56,491 nucleotides of DNA from Myxococcales bacterium UBA5297 (GCA_002408385.1 DHSB01000120.1:1-56491), one strand, 5' to 3'. Shown: positions 27,887 through 37,880, counted from the stretch's first letter. Notes: generated by a model not told the origin, from the letters alone. Numbers and translations are program-made.

Positions 27887-30800
27887 ATGGACGAACGCCG
27901 GATTCTCATCGTCGACCACCAGCAGGAGCTTGGGCTCAACATCGCTGCCGCCCTGCGCCAGGCGGGCTTTCAGACCGCGCTGGCGAGCAGCGCGGCCGAG
28001 GCCCTGCGAGAGCTCGAGAACCGCACCCCGAACCTCGTCGTCTTGCGAGCCGAGCTGCCCGACCAACCGGGTTTCTCTCTCTGCGGCGCCTGGAAGAAGC
28101 GCTTCAGCGGGCAGTTTCCCATCTTGCTCGTGTCGGAGGCGAACCAGGAGGCGCTCGAGGCTCACCGGTCAAGCTCGAACGCGGCCGACGGGTACCTTCG
28201 CATCCCCTTCGAGCAGGAGGCGGTCGCGGCGATGGCCGTCGAGTTGCTGAACCGGCCGGTCGAGCTCGCCGACGACTCGGTGATCAGCGCCGAGGGCGAT
28301 GAGGACATCGACGAGGCGTTCGGGCGGGTCTCCGAGCCCCCTCAGGCCGCCGAGGGGGAGGAGCCGGCCGCGGGCCAACCGCCGCCGATCCCGGGCTCGC
28401 CCCAGGGGCCTCGCCCGCCGCCGGTGCCGCGGCGTGAGCGGCGCAGCGCCATCACCGATGACGATCGCCACTTCCTCGAGCGCACGTTCGGCTCCATCGC
28501 CGACCGCAAGGCCGAGCTGCTCGCCGAGGCGAAGAGCCAGCGGCGCCCGCAGATCAGGCGCGAGCTGCTCGCCACCCCCGAGGGCAAGCTCCAGGTCCTG
28601 CGCGACGAGGTCAAGGCGCGCGAGAGCCAGCTTGCGCGCATCAGCGAAGTCTGGGCCGCGCGCGAGCGCGAGCTGCTCACGCTCGACGACAGGCTCCACG
28701 AGAAGGACGTGGAGATCCAGGCGCTCAAGAAGCAGGTCGACGACCTGCTGCGGCGCTTCAACGAGGCGCAGACCGCCTTCGTCACGAAGGAGCACGAGCA
28801 CGGCGCGGCGATAGACGACCTGCTGCTGCAGAAGTTTTCGCAGGAGAAGGAGCTCATCGAGGTCGTCGCGGGCAAAGAGAAGGAGATCAACCTTCTCAAG
28901 AAGGAGCTGCGCCAGCGCGACGACGAGCTGTCGGCCCGTTCGGTCGAGATCGAGAACGCCCATCGCGATTACGAGGCGCTCGAGAAGCAGGCCCAGGTCG
29001 AGACGCTGCAGGCGGACATGCGCGAGCGCGAGCTGCTGCATGTCGTCGCCATGCGCGAGACGGAGATCTCCGGGCTGATCGAGGATCTCGGGGGGACCCG
29101 CGAAGAGCTCGGGCGGCTCGCGCGCGAGCGAGACCTGCGGCTGGGCGAGGCCGCCCGCGAGCGGCGCGCAGCCGAGGAGGAGCTGTCGCGAAGCTTGGCC
29201 GCGCGCGAGCAGGAGCTGCGCAGCCTGCAGCGACAGCTCGAGGAGGCTGAGGCGGGGTTCGGGCTGCTGCGCTCGGAGGCTGACGAACGGCAGCAGGAGG
29301 AGAGGCGCCAACGCGAGGAGCTGCTCGCGCAGCTCGAGGAGGCCGAACAGGACCTCGCCGAGGCGAGCGCAGAGCGCGACGCCCTGCGGCTGCAGCGCGA
29401 TGGCCTGCACCAGTCGCTCACCGAGAGGCTCGCCCAGCGCGACGAGCGGATAGAGACGCTCGAGAGCGAGCTGGCCGCCGAGCACGAACGCGCCGTCTCG
29501 AAGGAAGAGGAGCTCTCCAACAAGATCTCCGAGGACCTCGCGCACATCGGCGAGCTCGAGGGCGAGCTCGAGGCCATCAAGACCCACAGCGAGCAGGTCG
29601 AGTCCGAGCTGAGCGCGACCATCGACGAGCTGTCGGCCGATCTCGAGCAGACCCGCGGCGAGCTCGCCCAGGCCAACACCGATCTCGAAGAGGCCGCGCG
29701 CCGTCACGCCGAGCTGACCGAGGCGAAGGCCCAGGGCGAGCGCGAACGCGACGAGCGCTACGCGACGCTCGAGCAGGCCAAGGCTCGGAGCGAGGCCGAG
29801 CACGACGAGCGCTTCGCGGCCCTCGAACAGGCCAAGGCCCTCAGCGAGCAGGAGCGCGATCAGCGCTTCGCGGAGCTCTCGGAGGCCAAGCGCGCCTCGG
29901 AGGCAGAGCTGGGCGGGCAGATCGAAGGTTTGTCGCGCGAGCTCGAGCAGACCCGCTCGGAGGCGGCCCAGCTCGAGCAGCAGCTCACGGGCGAGGTCGC
30001 CGACCGCGACCAGCGCATCTCGGGACTCGAGGCCGATCTCCAGGCGCTCGGCGAGGCCAAGGCGCGGCGCGAGGAGGAGCTGTCGGGCCAGATCACGGGC
30101 CTCGAGTCCGCCCTCGAGCAGACGCGAAGCCAGGCCCGCGCGCGCGAAGACGAGCTGCTCGGCGTGGTTTCGGATCGCGACGCGAGCCTCTCCGAGCTCA
30201 AGGGTGAGATCGAGGCGCTCGCGCAGGCCAAGGCCGACGAGGAGGCGAGGCTGCAGGGCGAGCTCGAAGCCCTGGCGCAGGCCAAGGCCGGCGAAGAGGC
30301 GCGCCTGCAGGCCGAGATTGGCGAGCACAAGGCGAGCATCGCGCGGCTCGAGCAGTCGCTCACCGAGCTCGAGAGCGCCAAGGCCCGCAGCGAGGCCCAC
30401 CTCCAGGACCAGATCGCCGGACACCTCTCGCACCTCGGCGAGCTCGAGGGCGAGCTCGAGGCGACACGCCAGGAGGCCGCCGAGCGCGAGGCTGGGCTGC
30501 AGGCCGAGCTGGCCGCCGCGCGCGACGAGGGGGCGCGGCTGTCGGCCGACCTCGAGAAGACCCGCCAGGAGAAGGCGCAGCGCGAAGGGCAGATCGCGGC
30601 GCTCCAGCAGCAGATCGCGGCGGTCTCTGCCGAGCTGGCGCAGGTTCGCCAGGAGAAGGCCGAGCGCGAGGCCGACCTGCAGGCTGCCCGCTCTGAGGTC
30701 GAGCGGCTGCGCGGTGAGCTGCAGGCGGCCGCCGAGGCTGCGCAGGCTCGCGAGGCCGATCTCAACGGGCAGATGGCCACGGCGGCCGAGCAGGCCCGCG

Positions 30801-32317
30801 CCCGCGAGGCTGACCTCGGGCGACGCATCGAGTCGCTCGAGCAGGCGCTCGAGGCCGAGAAGGACGGGCGAGCCGAGGAGGTCGCCGCCCTCAAGGGAGC
30901 GCTGGCTGCCGAGCAGCAGGCGAGGACCGGGGACAACGAGGCTTACTCCGAGCGCATCGAGCAGCTCGAGGCGCAGATCGGCGCGCTCACCGGCGAGCGC
31001 GACCTTGCCAACGAGCTCGGCGAGGAGCTGTCGGCGGTGCTCAGCGAGGTGAAGAACGCGCTCGGTACCCGCGAGGCCGAGGTCGCCGACCTTCGCGCCC
31101 ATCTCGCCGAGTCCGAGAGCCGCGAGACCGGGCTGGAGGAGCGGCTCGCCGCGCTCGCCACCGAGCTCGGGCAGCGCGAGGAGCTGCTGCAGAACGATCT
31201 CGCCGCCCGCAGCCAGGAGCTCGCCGACGAGCGGCGCAAGCGCGAGCGGCTGGCCGTGGAAGCCAGACGCCTGCAGGAGGCGGCCCAGCGCGAGCAGCTC
31301 ACCCGGAGCGAGCAGATCAAGACGCTCGAGGCGAGGCTCGCCTCGGTTCGCGCCGAGGCCGAGCGCCAGGCCCAGCAGGCTGCGCAGGCTCAGGGGGCGC
31401 TCTCCAAGGAGCTCGATGGCGTGCGCCACGAGCTCGCCTCGCGCATCGCCGAGTTGGGCGATCTCTCCAAGCGCCTCGAGGCGCTCTTCGCCGAGAAGGA
31501 GGAGCTGCGCCGCGAGATGTCGCAGGGACTCGCCCAGCGGGACGCGAAGGCAAACGAGCTCTCCAGCGCCCTCAACACCGAGCGGGCCGAGCGGCGCCGT
31601 GAGGTCGAGGAGCTCAGCGCGAACCTCGCCAAGGAGCAGGCCCGCGCCTCGCAGCTCGCCGAGGGGCTCGAGTCGGGCAAGGTTGAGCACGCGCAGGCCG
31701 TCAACGAGCTCAACCAGAAGCTCGCGGCGCGGACCAAGCGCATCCAGGAGATGGAGCAGGCGCTCGAGACGGCCAGCGGCGCAAAGGCGCGCGCCGAGCG
31801 TGAAGCGGCGGCCAGGGTGGCCCAGATCGAAGGCAAGGCGAACCAGGTGCTCCAGCGGCTGCAGTTGGAGCTGCGCGAGCGCAAGGAGCTCGAGGCGCGG
31901 CACGCCAAGCAGCTCGAGGATCTCGGCGCGAAGCAGAAGGCCGAGCTCGAGCGCAAGGAGCAGCAGCGGCTCGCCGAGGTCGCGAAGCTGCAGGCCGCGG
32001 TGCAGGAGAAGGCGAAGGTGCTCAAGGTCGCCGAGCTCGAGCTCGCCCGCTACAAGAAGGCGGGCCAGCCGACCGCGGCGCGGCCCGTCGTCGCCCGGCC
32101 AGTCGCTGGAAATCCGGTTGCCCGGCCCGTATGCAGGCCGGCCGCTCCAGCAGCCCCGCCAGCCTCCGGTGCACCGGCCGGTGCGCCGCCCAGACCGCAT
32201 CCCGAGCCCGAGGCGACGCTCGTGATGACCATCCCCCAAAACATCCAGCCGCCGAAGAAGGGCTCGGGCGACGAGTGGGACCAGGTCATCGAGAACCTGG
32301 ACAAGCTCGAGAGCTGA
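27887..32317 (+). CDS. AglZ/FrzS-like protein: pseudo-receiver plus giant coiled coil
   Basis: Predicted 1476 residues. Residues 1-125 are a response-regulator receiver fold (MDERRILIVDHQQELGLNIA). The usual acidic pair is D10-H11, the phospho-acceptor Asp is replaced by Arg (R53 in PNLVVLRAELP), and the conserved Lys becomes Arg in YLRIPF. It is therefore a pseudo-receiver that cannot be phosphorylated normally. A Pro-rich linker covers about 165-190. Residues about 200-1400 are Glu/Ala/Arg/Leu heptads, a very long coiled coil. A Pro/Ala linker leads to a conserved-looking end GDEWDQVIENLDKLES. This architecture and size match Myxococcus AglZ (gliding motility, MglA partner) and the shorter FrzS. 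The assignment rests on architecture, so paralogues are possible. A strong terminator follows. Confidence 0.85.
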   Translation: MDERRILIVDHQQELGLNIAAALRQAGFQTALASSAAEALRELENRTPNLVVLRAELPDQPGFSLCGAWKKRFSGQFPILLVSEANQEALEAHRSSSNAADGYLRIPFEQEAVAAMAVELLNRPVELADDSVISAEGDEDIDEAFGRVSEPPQAAEGEEPAAGQPPPIPGSPQGPRPPPVPRRERRSAITDDDRHFLERTFGSIADRKAELLAEAKSQRRPQIRRELLATPEGKLQVLRDEVKARESQLARISEVWAARERELLTLDDRLHEKDVEIQALKKQVDDLLRRFNEAQTAFVTKEHEHGAAIDDLLLQKFSQEKELIEVVAGKEKEINLLKKELRQRDDELSARSVEIENAHRDYEALEKQAQVETLQADMRERELLHVVAMRETEISGLIEDLGGTREELGRLARERDLRLGEAARERRAAEEELSRSLAAREQELRSLQRQLEEAEAGFGLLRSEADERQQEERRQREELLAQLEEAEQDLAEASAERDALRLQRDGLHQSLTERLAQRDERIETLESELAAEHERAVSKEEELSNKISEDLAHIGELEGELEAIKTHSEQVESELSATIDELSADLEQTRGELAQANTDLEEAARRHAELTEAKAQGERERDERYATLEQAKARSEAEHDERFAALEQAKALSEQERDQRFAELSEAKRASEAELGGQIEGLSRELEQTRSEAAQLEQQLTGEVADRDQRISGLEADLQALGEAKARREEELSGQITGLESALEQTRSQARAREDELLGVVSDRDASLSELKGEIEALAQAKADEEARLQGELEALAQAKAGEEARLQAEIGEHKASIARLEQSLTELESAKARSEAHLQDQIAGHLSHLGELEGELEATRQEAAEREAGLQAELAAARDEGARLSADLEKTRQEKAQREGQIAALQQQIAAVSAELAQVRQEKAEREADLQAARSEVERLRGELQAAAEAAQAREADLNGQMATAAEQARAREADLGRRIESLEQALEAEKDGRAEEVAALKGALAAEQQARTGDNEAYSERIEQLEAQIGALTGERDLANELGEELSAVLSEVKNALGTREAEVADLRAHLAESESRETGLEERLAALATELGQREELLQNDLAARSQELADERRKRERLAVEARRLQEAAQREQLTRSEQIKTLEARLASVRAEAERQAQQAAQAQGALSKELDGVRHELASRIAELGDLSKRLEALFAEKEELRREMSQGLAQRDAKANELSSALNTERAERRREVEELSANLAKEQARASQLAEGLESGKVEHAQAVNELNQKLAARTKRIQEMEQALETASGAKARAEREAAARVAQIEGKANQVLQRLQLELRERKELEARHAKQLEDLGAKQKAELERKEQQRLAEVAKLQAAVQEKAKVLKVAELELARYKKAGQPTAARPVVARPVAGNPVARPVCRPAAPAAPPASGAPAGAPPRPHPEPEATLVMTIPQNIQPPKKGSGDEWDQVIENLDKLES

Positions 32318-32340
32318 GGCTTATTGCCGACGCCTTGCGG

Positions 32341-32384
32341 ACGGGCCAGCGCCGAGACCGGGGCGCTGGCCCGTGGGCGTCTTT
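32341..32384 (+). terminator. Strong terminator after the AglZ-like gene
   Basis: ACGGGCCAGCGCC (32341-32353) pairs perfectly over 13 bp with GGCGCTGGCCCGT (32362-32374), followed by GGGCGTCTTTG. It starts 23 bp past the stop codon. Confidence 0.8.
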
Positions 32385-32462
32385 GAGCCCTCGCGGCCCC
32401 GAGCGCCCTCCGCCCTCCATGCGCCTCGGCGCGAGCGGCGGGCGGCCCGGCGTACGCCCGAG

Positions 32463-32491
32463 TTCAAGTTGGGCAGGCAATCTTGTATAAA
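32463..32491 (+). promoter_or_regulatory. Candidate promoter of the IgGFc-type lipoprotein gene
   Basis: TATAAA at 32486-32491 is a good -10. The hexamer 17 bp upstream (TTCAAG, 32463-32468) is a poor -35. The start codon lies 44 bp downstream of the -10. Confidence 0.45.
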
Positions 32492-32534
32492 GGGACACTT
32501 TTTCTCGCCGCCCAGAAAGCCAGGGGAGGTCCCC

Positions 32535-35132
32535 ATGTCCATTCGGCCTGCACCCGTTGCCGCGCTCGCGTTTGCCGTTCTGCTCGCTGGTGCCTGTGGC
32601 GACGACCCGCAGCTCAAGCCCGTGACCGACTACGACGCGGGCATCATCGAGTGCCCGTCCGGCCAGATCGCCCGCTACGGCACCTGCTACTGCCAGAGCG
32701 ACGTGGGCTGCCCGACCGATCATTACTGCGAGGCCGTCACCGGTACCTGCAAGCCGAGGCCGGTCGAGCCCGAGCCCGACGCCGGAGTCACGGTCTGCAC
32801 GACGGGCGCGCTGCGTTGCGCCCAGGCGCCGAAGAAGGCGATCGAGACCTGCCAGGACGGTTCCTGGATCGATGCAGAGGTCTGTCCCGACGAGGGGTTC
32901 TGCACTGCGGCGGCTACGGGCTATTACTGCGCCATCTGCACGCCGGGGACCCAGCGCTGCAAAGGCGAGCGGGCGGTCGAGGTGTGCAGCGAGAAGGGCG
33001 ACGAGTGGATTGAGCAGCCGTGCCAGGACCCGGACACCGGTCCGCCGGCCTACTGCGTTCCCGAGTACGGCCGCTGCCAGCTCTGCACGCCGGACGTCCA
33101 GCGCTGCAGCGAGGACGGCCGCTCGCTCGAGACCTGCCAGCCCGACGGTCTCGCTTGGTTCAAGCAGTATTGCCCTGTCACCGGCCAGTGCTCCGAGGAG
33201 AGCGGAGCCCCGACCTGCGTCGAGCCTTTCTGCATGCCGGGCGACAGGCGCTGCAAGGAGGGCTCGACGACATTCATCGAGATCTGCAAGGCAGATGGCA
33301 CCGCCTACGAGGACAAGGACTGCCGCACCTTCGATCAGTACTCGACCCCGAGCGCGACCTGCCGGGAGAACGCCTGTCATGACCCGTGCGGCCAGGCGGC
33401 GCGCGAGTCGTCGTATCAGGGCTGCGAGTATTGGGCGGCGGTGACGACCAATAGCCTGCTCGACCGCAGCTTCAAGGGCGGGGCGAACGAGGGGACCCAG
33501 CCGACCGCGGTCAGCGAGTACGCGATCGTCGTCTCGAACCCCAACACGACGGCGGTAAAGGTGAAGGTGACGCGGAAGCTGGCGGTCGGCGGCGCCGAGG
33601 GCGTCTCGCCTTCAATCCCGTCGCCCGACGCCAACGGCTTCATCACCGTGCAGCCCGGCGCGCTGCAGATCATCAAGCTGCCCTGGCAGTCGGTGAGCGG
33701 AACTGGCCTGCAGCCGTACGCCTATCACGTCGTCTCTGACCTGCCGATCACCGCTTACCAGTTCAACCCGGTGGGCGCTTACACCGGCAGCGCGCCCGAA
33801 TACAACGCGTTCGGGGAATGCACCAACTGCAGCTACACCAACGACGGCTCGTTGTTGATCCCGGGGCACATCCTCGGCAGCGCCTACGTGGTCCTCGGTC
33901 AGGAGCACATCACGCTGACAGGACCGGCGAGCTTCCCGTGCTCCAGCAGCGCCGACTGCCCGGGAGACGGCAACCAGTGCATCGGCAGCCTGGTCAGGAC
34001 CTGCAAGAACAGGCCGGTCTTCCCGGTTCCTGCCTTCTTCTCGGTCGTCGGTGTCCGGGACAACACCAAGGTGACGATCAAGTTCTCGGCGGCGACGGTC
34101 GCTGCGACGAGCGGGCGGCCCATCGCCAAGAATTCGAAGGACTCGACGATGGTCTACACGCTCAACAAGTACGACGTCTTGCAGTTTTGGACCGACGCAG
34201 ATGGGGCCGCGGTCCAGTGCGTGCCCTCCGAAGTCGCCTCGCAGGGCTACGGTGATGTCTGTCGCTACGCCTCCGACCCGACCGGCACGGTCATCCTCTC
34301 GGAGAGCCTGAGCAGCTCGAGCGAGCCTGCCCCGGTCGCCGTCTTCTCCGGTGCCGACTGCACCTTCAAGCCGTTCAACCGGTACGCCTGCGACCACATC
34401 GAAGAGATGATGGTGCCCTTCTCGTCGTGGGGTAAGAGCTACGCGGGGGTCAAGTCGGTCCCGTACAAGACCGCGAGCGGAGCGCCGGTCGGGCAGCCCT
34501 CGCCCGACTATTGGCGCGTCGTCGCTGGCTGCGGGACGAATAGCTGCCCGAACGGCACGCGCTTCACCATCTCGCCGCCTCCGGGCACGGTGATCCAGCC
34601 GGGAGTCTGCGCGAACGGCGCCTGCACGCTGCCGCCGATGGACTCTTCGCGACCGACTGCGCCCTGGGTCGAGTTCGTGCACTCGAGCGATTTCACCATC
34701 GTCTCCGACCAGCCGATCATGCTCTCCCAGTACTTCACCGGTCAGAGCGCCAACCCCAACGCCGACGAGGGCGACCCGGCGCTCATCCTCACCCCGCCGA
34801 TCGAGCAGTGGCGCATGGACTACAACGTGCTCACCTCGCCGACCCTCAAGCACAACTACCTGTCGCTCGTCACGCAGTCGGCCAGTGCAGACATCCGGGT
34901 CAACAACCGCAACCTGACGACCGCCAACTTCCCCGGGCTGCAAGTCGGGAGCATCTCCGGCGGCTATCAGGTCTACCGCGTGCCCATCTCCTCGAGCCAG
35001 GCAGGGCCGCAGAGGATCACCGCCGACGCGAAGGTGGGCGTGACGGTCTACGGCTATGACGTGTACGTCTCTTACGGCTATACCGGCGGCTTGGATCTTA
35101 TGAAGATCACCTCGATCAACCCCGGCGGCTAG
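32535..35132 (+). CDS. Cys-rich lipoprotein with IgGFc-binding-type domain
   Basis: Predicted 865-residue surface lipoprotein. MSIRPAPVAALAFAVLLAGAC is a lipoprotein signal with lipobox AGAC. Residues about 40-300 hold many Cys in repeated short modules (CTPGTQRCKGERAVEVC, CTPDVQRCSEDGRSLETC, CMPGDRRCKEGSTTFIEIC), each a Cys-knot-like strip of about 45-50 residues. From about residue 300 to the end it matches the IgGFc_binding family (ITAYQFNPVGAYTGSAPEYN, GSAYVVLGQEHITLTG, FFSVVGVRDNTKVTIKFSA). That name comes from a eukaryotic mucin-like protein; in bacteria the ligand is unknown. GGGGAGG precedes the ATG at 32535. The gene is flanked by terminators, so it is monocistronic. Adhesion is a reasonable guess only. 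Confidence 0.87.
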   Translation: MSIRPAPVAALAFAVLLAGACGDDPQLKPVTDYDAGIIECPSGQIARYGTCYCQSDVGCPTDHYCEAVTGTCKPRPVEPEPDAGVTVCTTGALRCAQAPKKAIETCQDGSWIDAEVCPDEGFCTAAATGYYCAICTPGTQRCKGERAVEVCSEKGDEWIEQPCQDPDTGPPAYCVPEYGRCQLCTPDVQRCSEDGRSLETCQPDGLAWFKQYCPVTGQCSEESGAPTCVEPFCMPGDRRCKEGSTTFIEICKADGTAYEDKDCRTFDQYSTPSATCRENACHDPCGQAARESSYQGCEYWAAVTTNSLLDRSFKGGANEGTQPTAVSEYAIVVSNPNTTAVKVKVTRKLAVGGAEGVSPSIPSPDANGFITVQPGALQIIKLPWQSVSGTGLQPYAYHVVSDLPITAYQFNPVGAYTGSAPEYNAFGECTNCSYTNDGSLLIPGHILGSAYVVLGQEHITLTGPASFPCSSSADCPGDGNQCIGSLVRTCKNRPVFPVPAFFSVVGVRDNTKVTIKFSAATVAATSGRPIAKNSKDSTMVYTLNKYDVLQFWTDADGAAVQCVPSEVASQGYGDVCRYASDPTGTVILSESLSSSSEPAPVAVFSGADCTFKPFNRYACDHIEEMMVPFSSWGKSYAGVKSVPYKTASGAPVGQPSPDYWRVVAGCGTNSCPNGTRFTISPPPGTVIQPGVCANGACTLPPMDSSRPTAPWVEFVHSSDFTIVSDQPIMLSQYFTGQSANPNADEGDPALILTPPIEQWRMDYNVLTSPTLKHNYLSLVTQSASADIRVNNRNLTTANFPGLQVGSISGGYQVYRVPISSSQAGPQRITADAKVGVTVYGYDVYVSYGYTGGLDLMKITSINPGG

Positions 35133-35161
35133 CAGGCCCTCGGACAGCGCGGTGTCCAACG

Positions 35162-35198
35162 AACCCCGGGCGCAGTCGGCTCCCGGGGTTTTCGTTCG
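35162..35198 (+). terminator. Terminator after the IgGFc-type lipoprotein gene
   Basis: AACCCCGGG (35162-35170) pairs perfectly with CCCGGGGTT (35182-35190), followed by TTCGTT. It lies 29 bp past the stop codon. Confidence 0.8.
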
Positions 35199-35963
35199 CG
35201 CGGAAGGGGAGGGCATGACGCCGGCTCCCCCGGCGGATCCTCGGCATGCCCTGGAGCGTGCCGACGGTCAAAGCGCCCCGCTCTCCGCGCAGGCGCAGGA
35301 GAAGGGGACTTCCGCTCCCTTGCGCGTGCTCGAGAGAGAGAGCCGAGAAGACTTCCGCGGCCGCTTCGTGCGTGGTGGGGACGGTCCAAACCAACAACCA
35401 CCAATGCTCCTCTGAACTACTAACCTCGAGATTCGTCGCGCGGCAGCACGATTCCGGAGGGCCGCGCCGGGCGCATTGCTATGCGCCCCAGAGCTCGTGC
35501 AGGTGGCGCCGGGCGATTTGGGATCCGTCGGGTAGCTATGCTCGGAGATCGTGCGCTCCCTCCGACGTTTGCTGCCGTTGCGGGCCGCGTCTGAGCGCGC
35601 GATCCCCAAAGCGAGCGCGAAATCTGAGCGATTCGACGACCCCAGGGTTTCCGCAAGCTTAGGCGTGGCGCCCTTCACGACCTGCACGAAGTCTGGCGCC
35701 CCTGCCGACCTGCGACCGATCGCTTGGGTTCCGGGCGAAGCCCGGGCTGTGGTTGGGCACGAGCGTCGAGCCGACAGCAGGGCTCCCCTAGATCCCTTCT
35801 TCCCGCGCAAGCGCGGGAGAGGGGGCTTTCTCTCGCTCGCGCGCGTGGTTCTACGGCAAGCCGCAGCTCTGCCAAGGCCCCGCTGCAAGCTCGGGGTGCG
35901 CCGATGGCGGGCCGAGGCCACGGGGAGACTTCGCGACACCTCTCGCAGCCGGCGCCCGCGGGG
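35199..35963. repeat. Gene-free region with several extragenic palindromes and repeats
   Basis: No gene is supported over this 765 bp. It holds a REP-like palindrome at 35470-35490 (core GGCGCATTGCTATGCGCC, one mismatch from the reverse complement of the element at 9308-9329), a perfect TCCCGCGC-AA... hairpin at 35801-35818 (TCCCGCGCAAGCGCGGGA), and a minus-strand AGAGGYGTC-type motif at 35922-35945. It follows the stop codon of the diguanylate cyclase gene on the minus strand. Confidence 0.55.
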
Positions 35964-37880
35964 CTACGACGCAGACTGCTTCGAGCCGGCGGGGAGAGCC
36001 CCGCTCGTCTCCGGCCCCGGCTCGCGGCCGGGCTGCGCCTCCATGCCGCGCTCGTAGAGACTGACCTTATTGCGACCGCCCCGCTTCGAGGCGTAGAGCG
36101 CCGCGTCGACCGCGTCGACCAGCGCCTCGATCGACTCGCCATCGCGCTGGAAGCTCGCCACGCCGATCGACACGGTGATGCGGCCGCCCGGCTGCTGATC
36201 GGCGTGGGGAAAAGCCGTCTGCGCGATGAGCAGGCGCAGCTCCTCGGCGACCTCGAAGGCCTCGTCGCGCTCGCTGCGCGGCAGCAGCACCATGAACTCC
36301 TCGCCGCCATAGCGGGCCACGGTGTCCACCTTGCGCACCGCCCCCTGCAGCAGCGAGGCGACCAGCTTGAGCACCTCGTCTCCGGCCGGATGCCCGTGCG
36401 TGTCGTTGAGCCGCTTGAAATGGTCGATGTCCACCATGGCCACCGACAGCGGCGAGCCGAAGCGCTGGGCGCGGGCCACCTCGAGCTCGAGCCGCGAGAA
36501 GAGGTGCCGGCGGTTGAAGACCCCGGTCAGCGCGTCGGTGAGCGTCAGCTCCTTGGTCTCCGAGAAGAGCCGGGCGTTGACTATCGCCATCGCGGCGTGG
36601 CTGGCGACGAGCTGCAGCAGGACGATGTCGTTCTCGCTGAAGGCGGCCTTGGCGAAGCGCACGAAGTTGAGGACCCCGACCACCTCCTCCTTCCAGACCA
36701 GCGGCACGCACAGTGCCGAGGTGTCGCTCTTCGGGTCCTGCGGCCCCACGACCCAGCGCCCATCGCTGTGGATGTCCGGGACGTAGAGCGTCTCGCGCGT
36801 CTTCGCGGCGATCCCCGAGGCGCCTTCGCCCAGCGACAGCCGGAAGCCGGCCATCTTCTCCTTGTCCAAGCCGAAGCTCGCCGCGACGTCGAGCTTGGCC
36901 GCCGGCGCGTCGAGCAGCATGACGGCGAACTGGTCCATCTTCATCCTCACCCCGACCATCTCGGTGACCCGGTTGAGGATCTCCGAGAGCTCGAGGGTCG
37001 AGTTGAGCGAGCGGGCGACGTCGAGCAGCAGCGTCACCTCCTGCACCCGGCGCTCGAGCTCGGCCTTGAGCACGAGCTCGCGCTGCATCGACTCGAGCTC
37101 CCGGCCGGTCTCGATCTCGGCCACCTTCAGCTCGGTGATCTTCGCGAGCATCGAGTTGAAGGCGCCCGAGAGGTGGCCGATCTCGTCGCGCGACTCGGCC
37201 TCGGCGCGCACGAAGAAGTCGCCCTTCTCGGCCCGATGCATCACCTCGACCAGCCGGGCTATCGGGCGGGTCACGGTGCGCCGCAGCGCGAGGCCGGTGG
37301 CGAGGATCAGGGCGGCGGCGAGCAGCGCGGTGAAGGCGAGCACCGCGGTGAAGAAGCGCCCGACGTCCTCGACCTGGCGCGGCTTGGTGATGGAGACTTG
37401 GACCGCACCGCGCCGGGCACCCTTGTCCCCGTGGCAGCGGGCACAGGCCTGGCCGCCCAGCGGGCGCACGTATTCGCCGCTCTCCGGGAACATCGCGCCC
37501 TCGGGCGGGGTCGCGAGCAGCCGCTGCGCGTCGGCGACGTGCCCGCCTTGCTCGGCGGGATGGCGCGACCAGCGGATGATGCCCTGGTCGTCGACCACCC
37601 GAAGCGCTTGGACCGACTCGAGCAGGCGGTGCTCGGACTCGAGGAGCGCGCCGATATGCCCGTGTCCGCGCGCCTCGGGCTGCTCACCCTCGAGGGCCAG
37701 CTCGAAGCTCGTCGCCACCACGTCGGCCAGCAGGGTGGCCTCTTCGGCGGCGCTCTGCCGCAGGATCTCCTGCGCCTTGAGCCACGAGATGCCCGCGCCC
37801 ACCAGCGCGGCGACGAGCATCGGCACGCCCACCGTCAGGACTATCTTGCGGCCAATCGATGTAGACGGTGGACCAGACAT
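35964..37880 (-). CDS. Diguanylate cyclase with periplasmic c-type heme motif, HAMP and GAF
   Basis: Predicted 638-residue inner-membrane protein that should make cyclic di-GMP from GTP. Order: transmembrane helix at about 12-34; periplasmic domain to about 175 with CARCH (C146, C149, H150), a covalent heme c site; second helix at about 178-200; HAMP (RTVTRPIARLVEVMHRAEKG); coiled linker; GAF at about 285-435; GGDEF domain at about 450-615. The active site is GGEEF (525-529) and an RxxD inhibitory site (R516-D519) lies five residues upstream, so product inhibition is expected. Heme in the sensor implies redox, oxygen or gas sensing. The start at 37880 has GGAGAG upstream; a 36-residue Arg/Pro-rich extension is rejected. 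No neighbour is co-oriented. Confidence 0.92.
   Translation of the reverse strand: MSGPPSTSIGRKIVLTVGVPMLVAALVGAGISWLKAQEILRQSAAEEATLLADVVATSFELALEGEQPEARGHGHIGALLESEHRLLESVQALRVVDDQGIIRWSRHPAEQGGHVADAQRLLATPPEGAMFPESGEYVRPLGGQACARCHGDKGARRGAVQVSITKPRQVEDVGRFFTAVLAFTALLAAALILATGLALRRTVTRPIARLVEVMHRAEKGDFFVRAEAESRDEIGHLSGAFNSMLAKITELKVAEIETGRELESMQRELVLKAELERRVQEVTLLLDVARSLNSTLELSEILNRVTEMVGVRMKMDQFAVMLLDAPAAKLDVAASFGLDKEKMAGFRLSLGEGASGIAAKTRETLYVPDIHSDGRWVVGPQDPKSDTSALCVPLVWKEEVVGVLNFVRFAKAAFSENDIVLLQLVASHAAMAIVNARLFSETKELTLTDALTGVFNRRHLFSRLELEVARAQRFGSPLSVAMVDIDHFKRLNDTHGHPAGDEVLKLVASLLQGAVRKVDTVARYGGEEFMVLLPRSERDEAFEVAEELRLLIAQTAFPHADQQPGGRITVSIGVASFQRDGESIEALVDAVDAALYASKRGGRNKVSLYERGMEAQPGREPGPETSGALPAGSKQSAS

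Noticed and set aside
28169..32239. Long minus-strand open frame opposite the coiled-coil gene
   Set aside because: It is a Leu/Arg-rich mirror of the heptad codons and has no independent start signal or motif.
32523..32534. GGGG-AGGT-CCCC hairpin over the ribosome binding site of the IgGFc-type gene
   Set aside because: Only four base pairs in GC-rich sequence, expected by chance, unlike the ten-pair PilZ hairpin.
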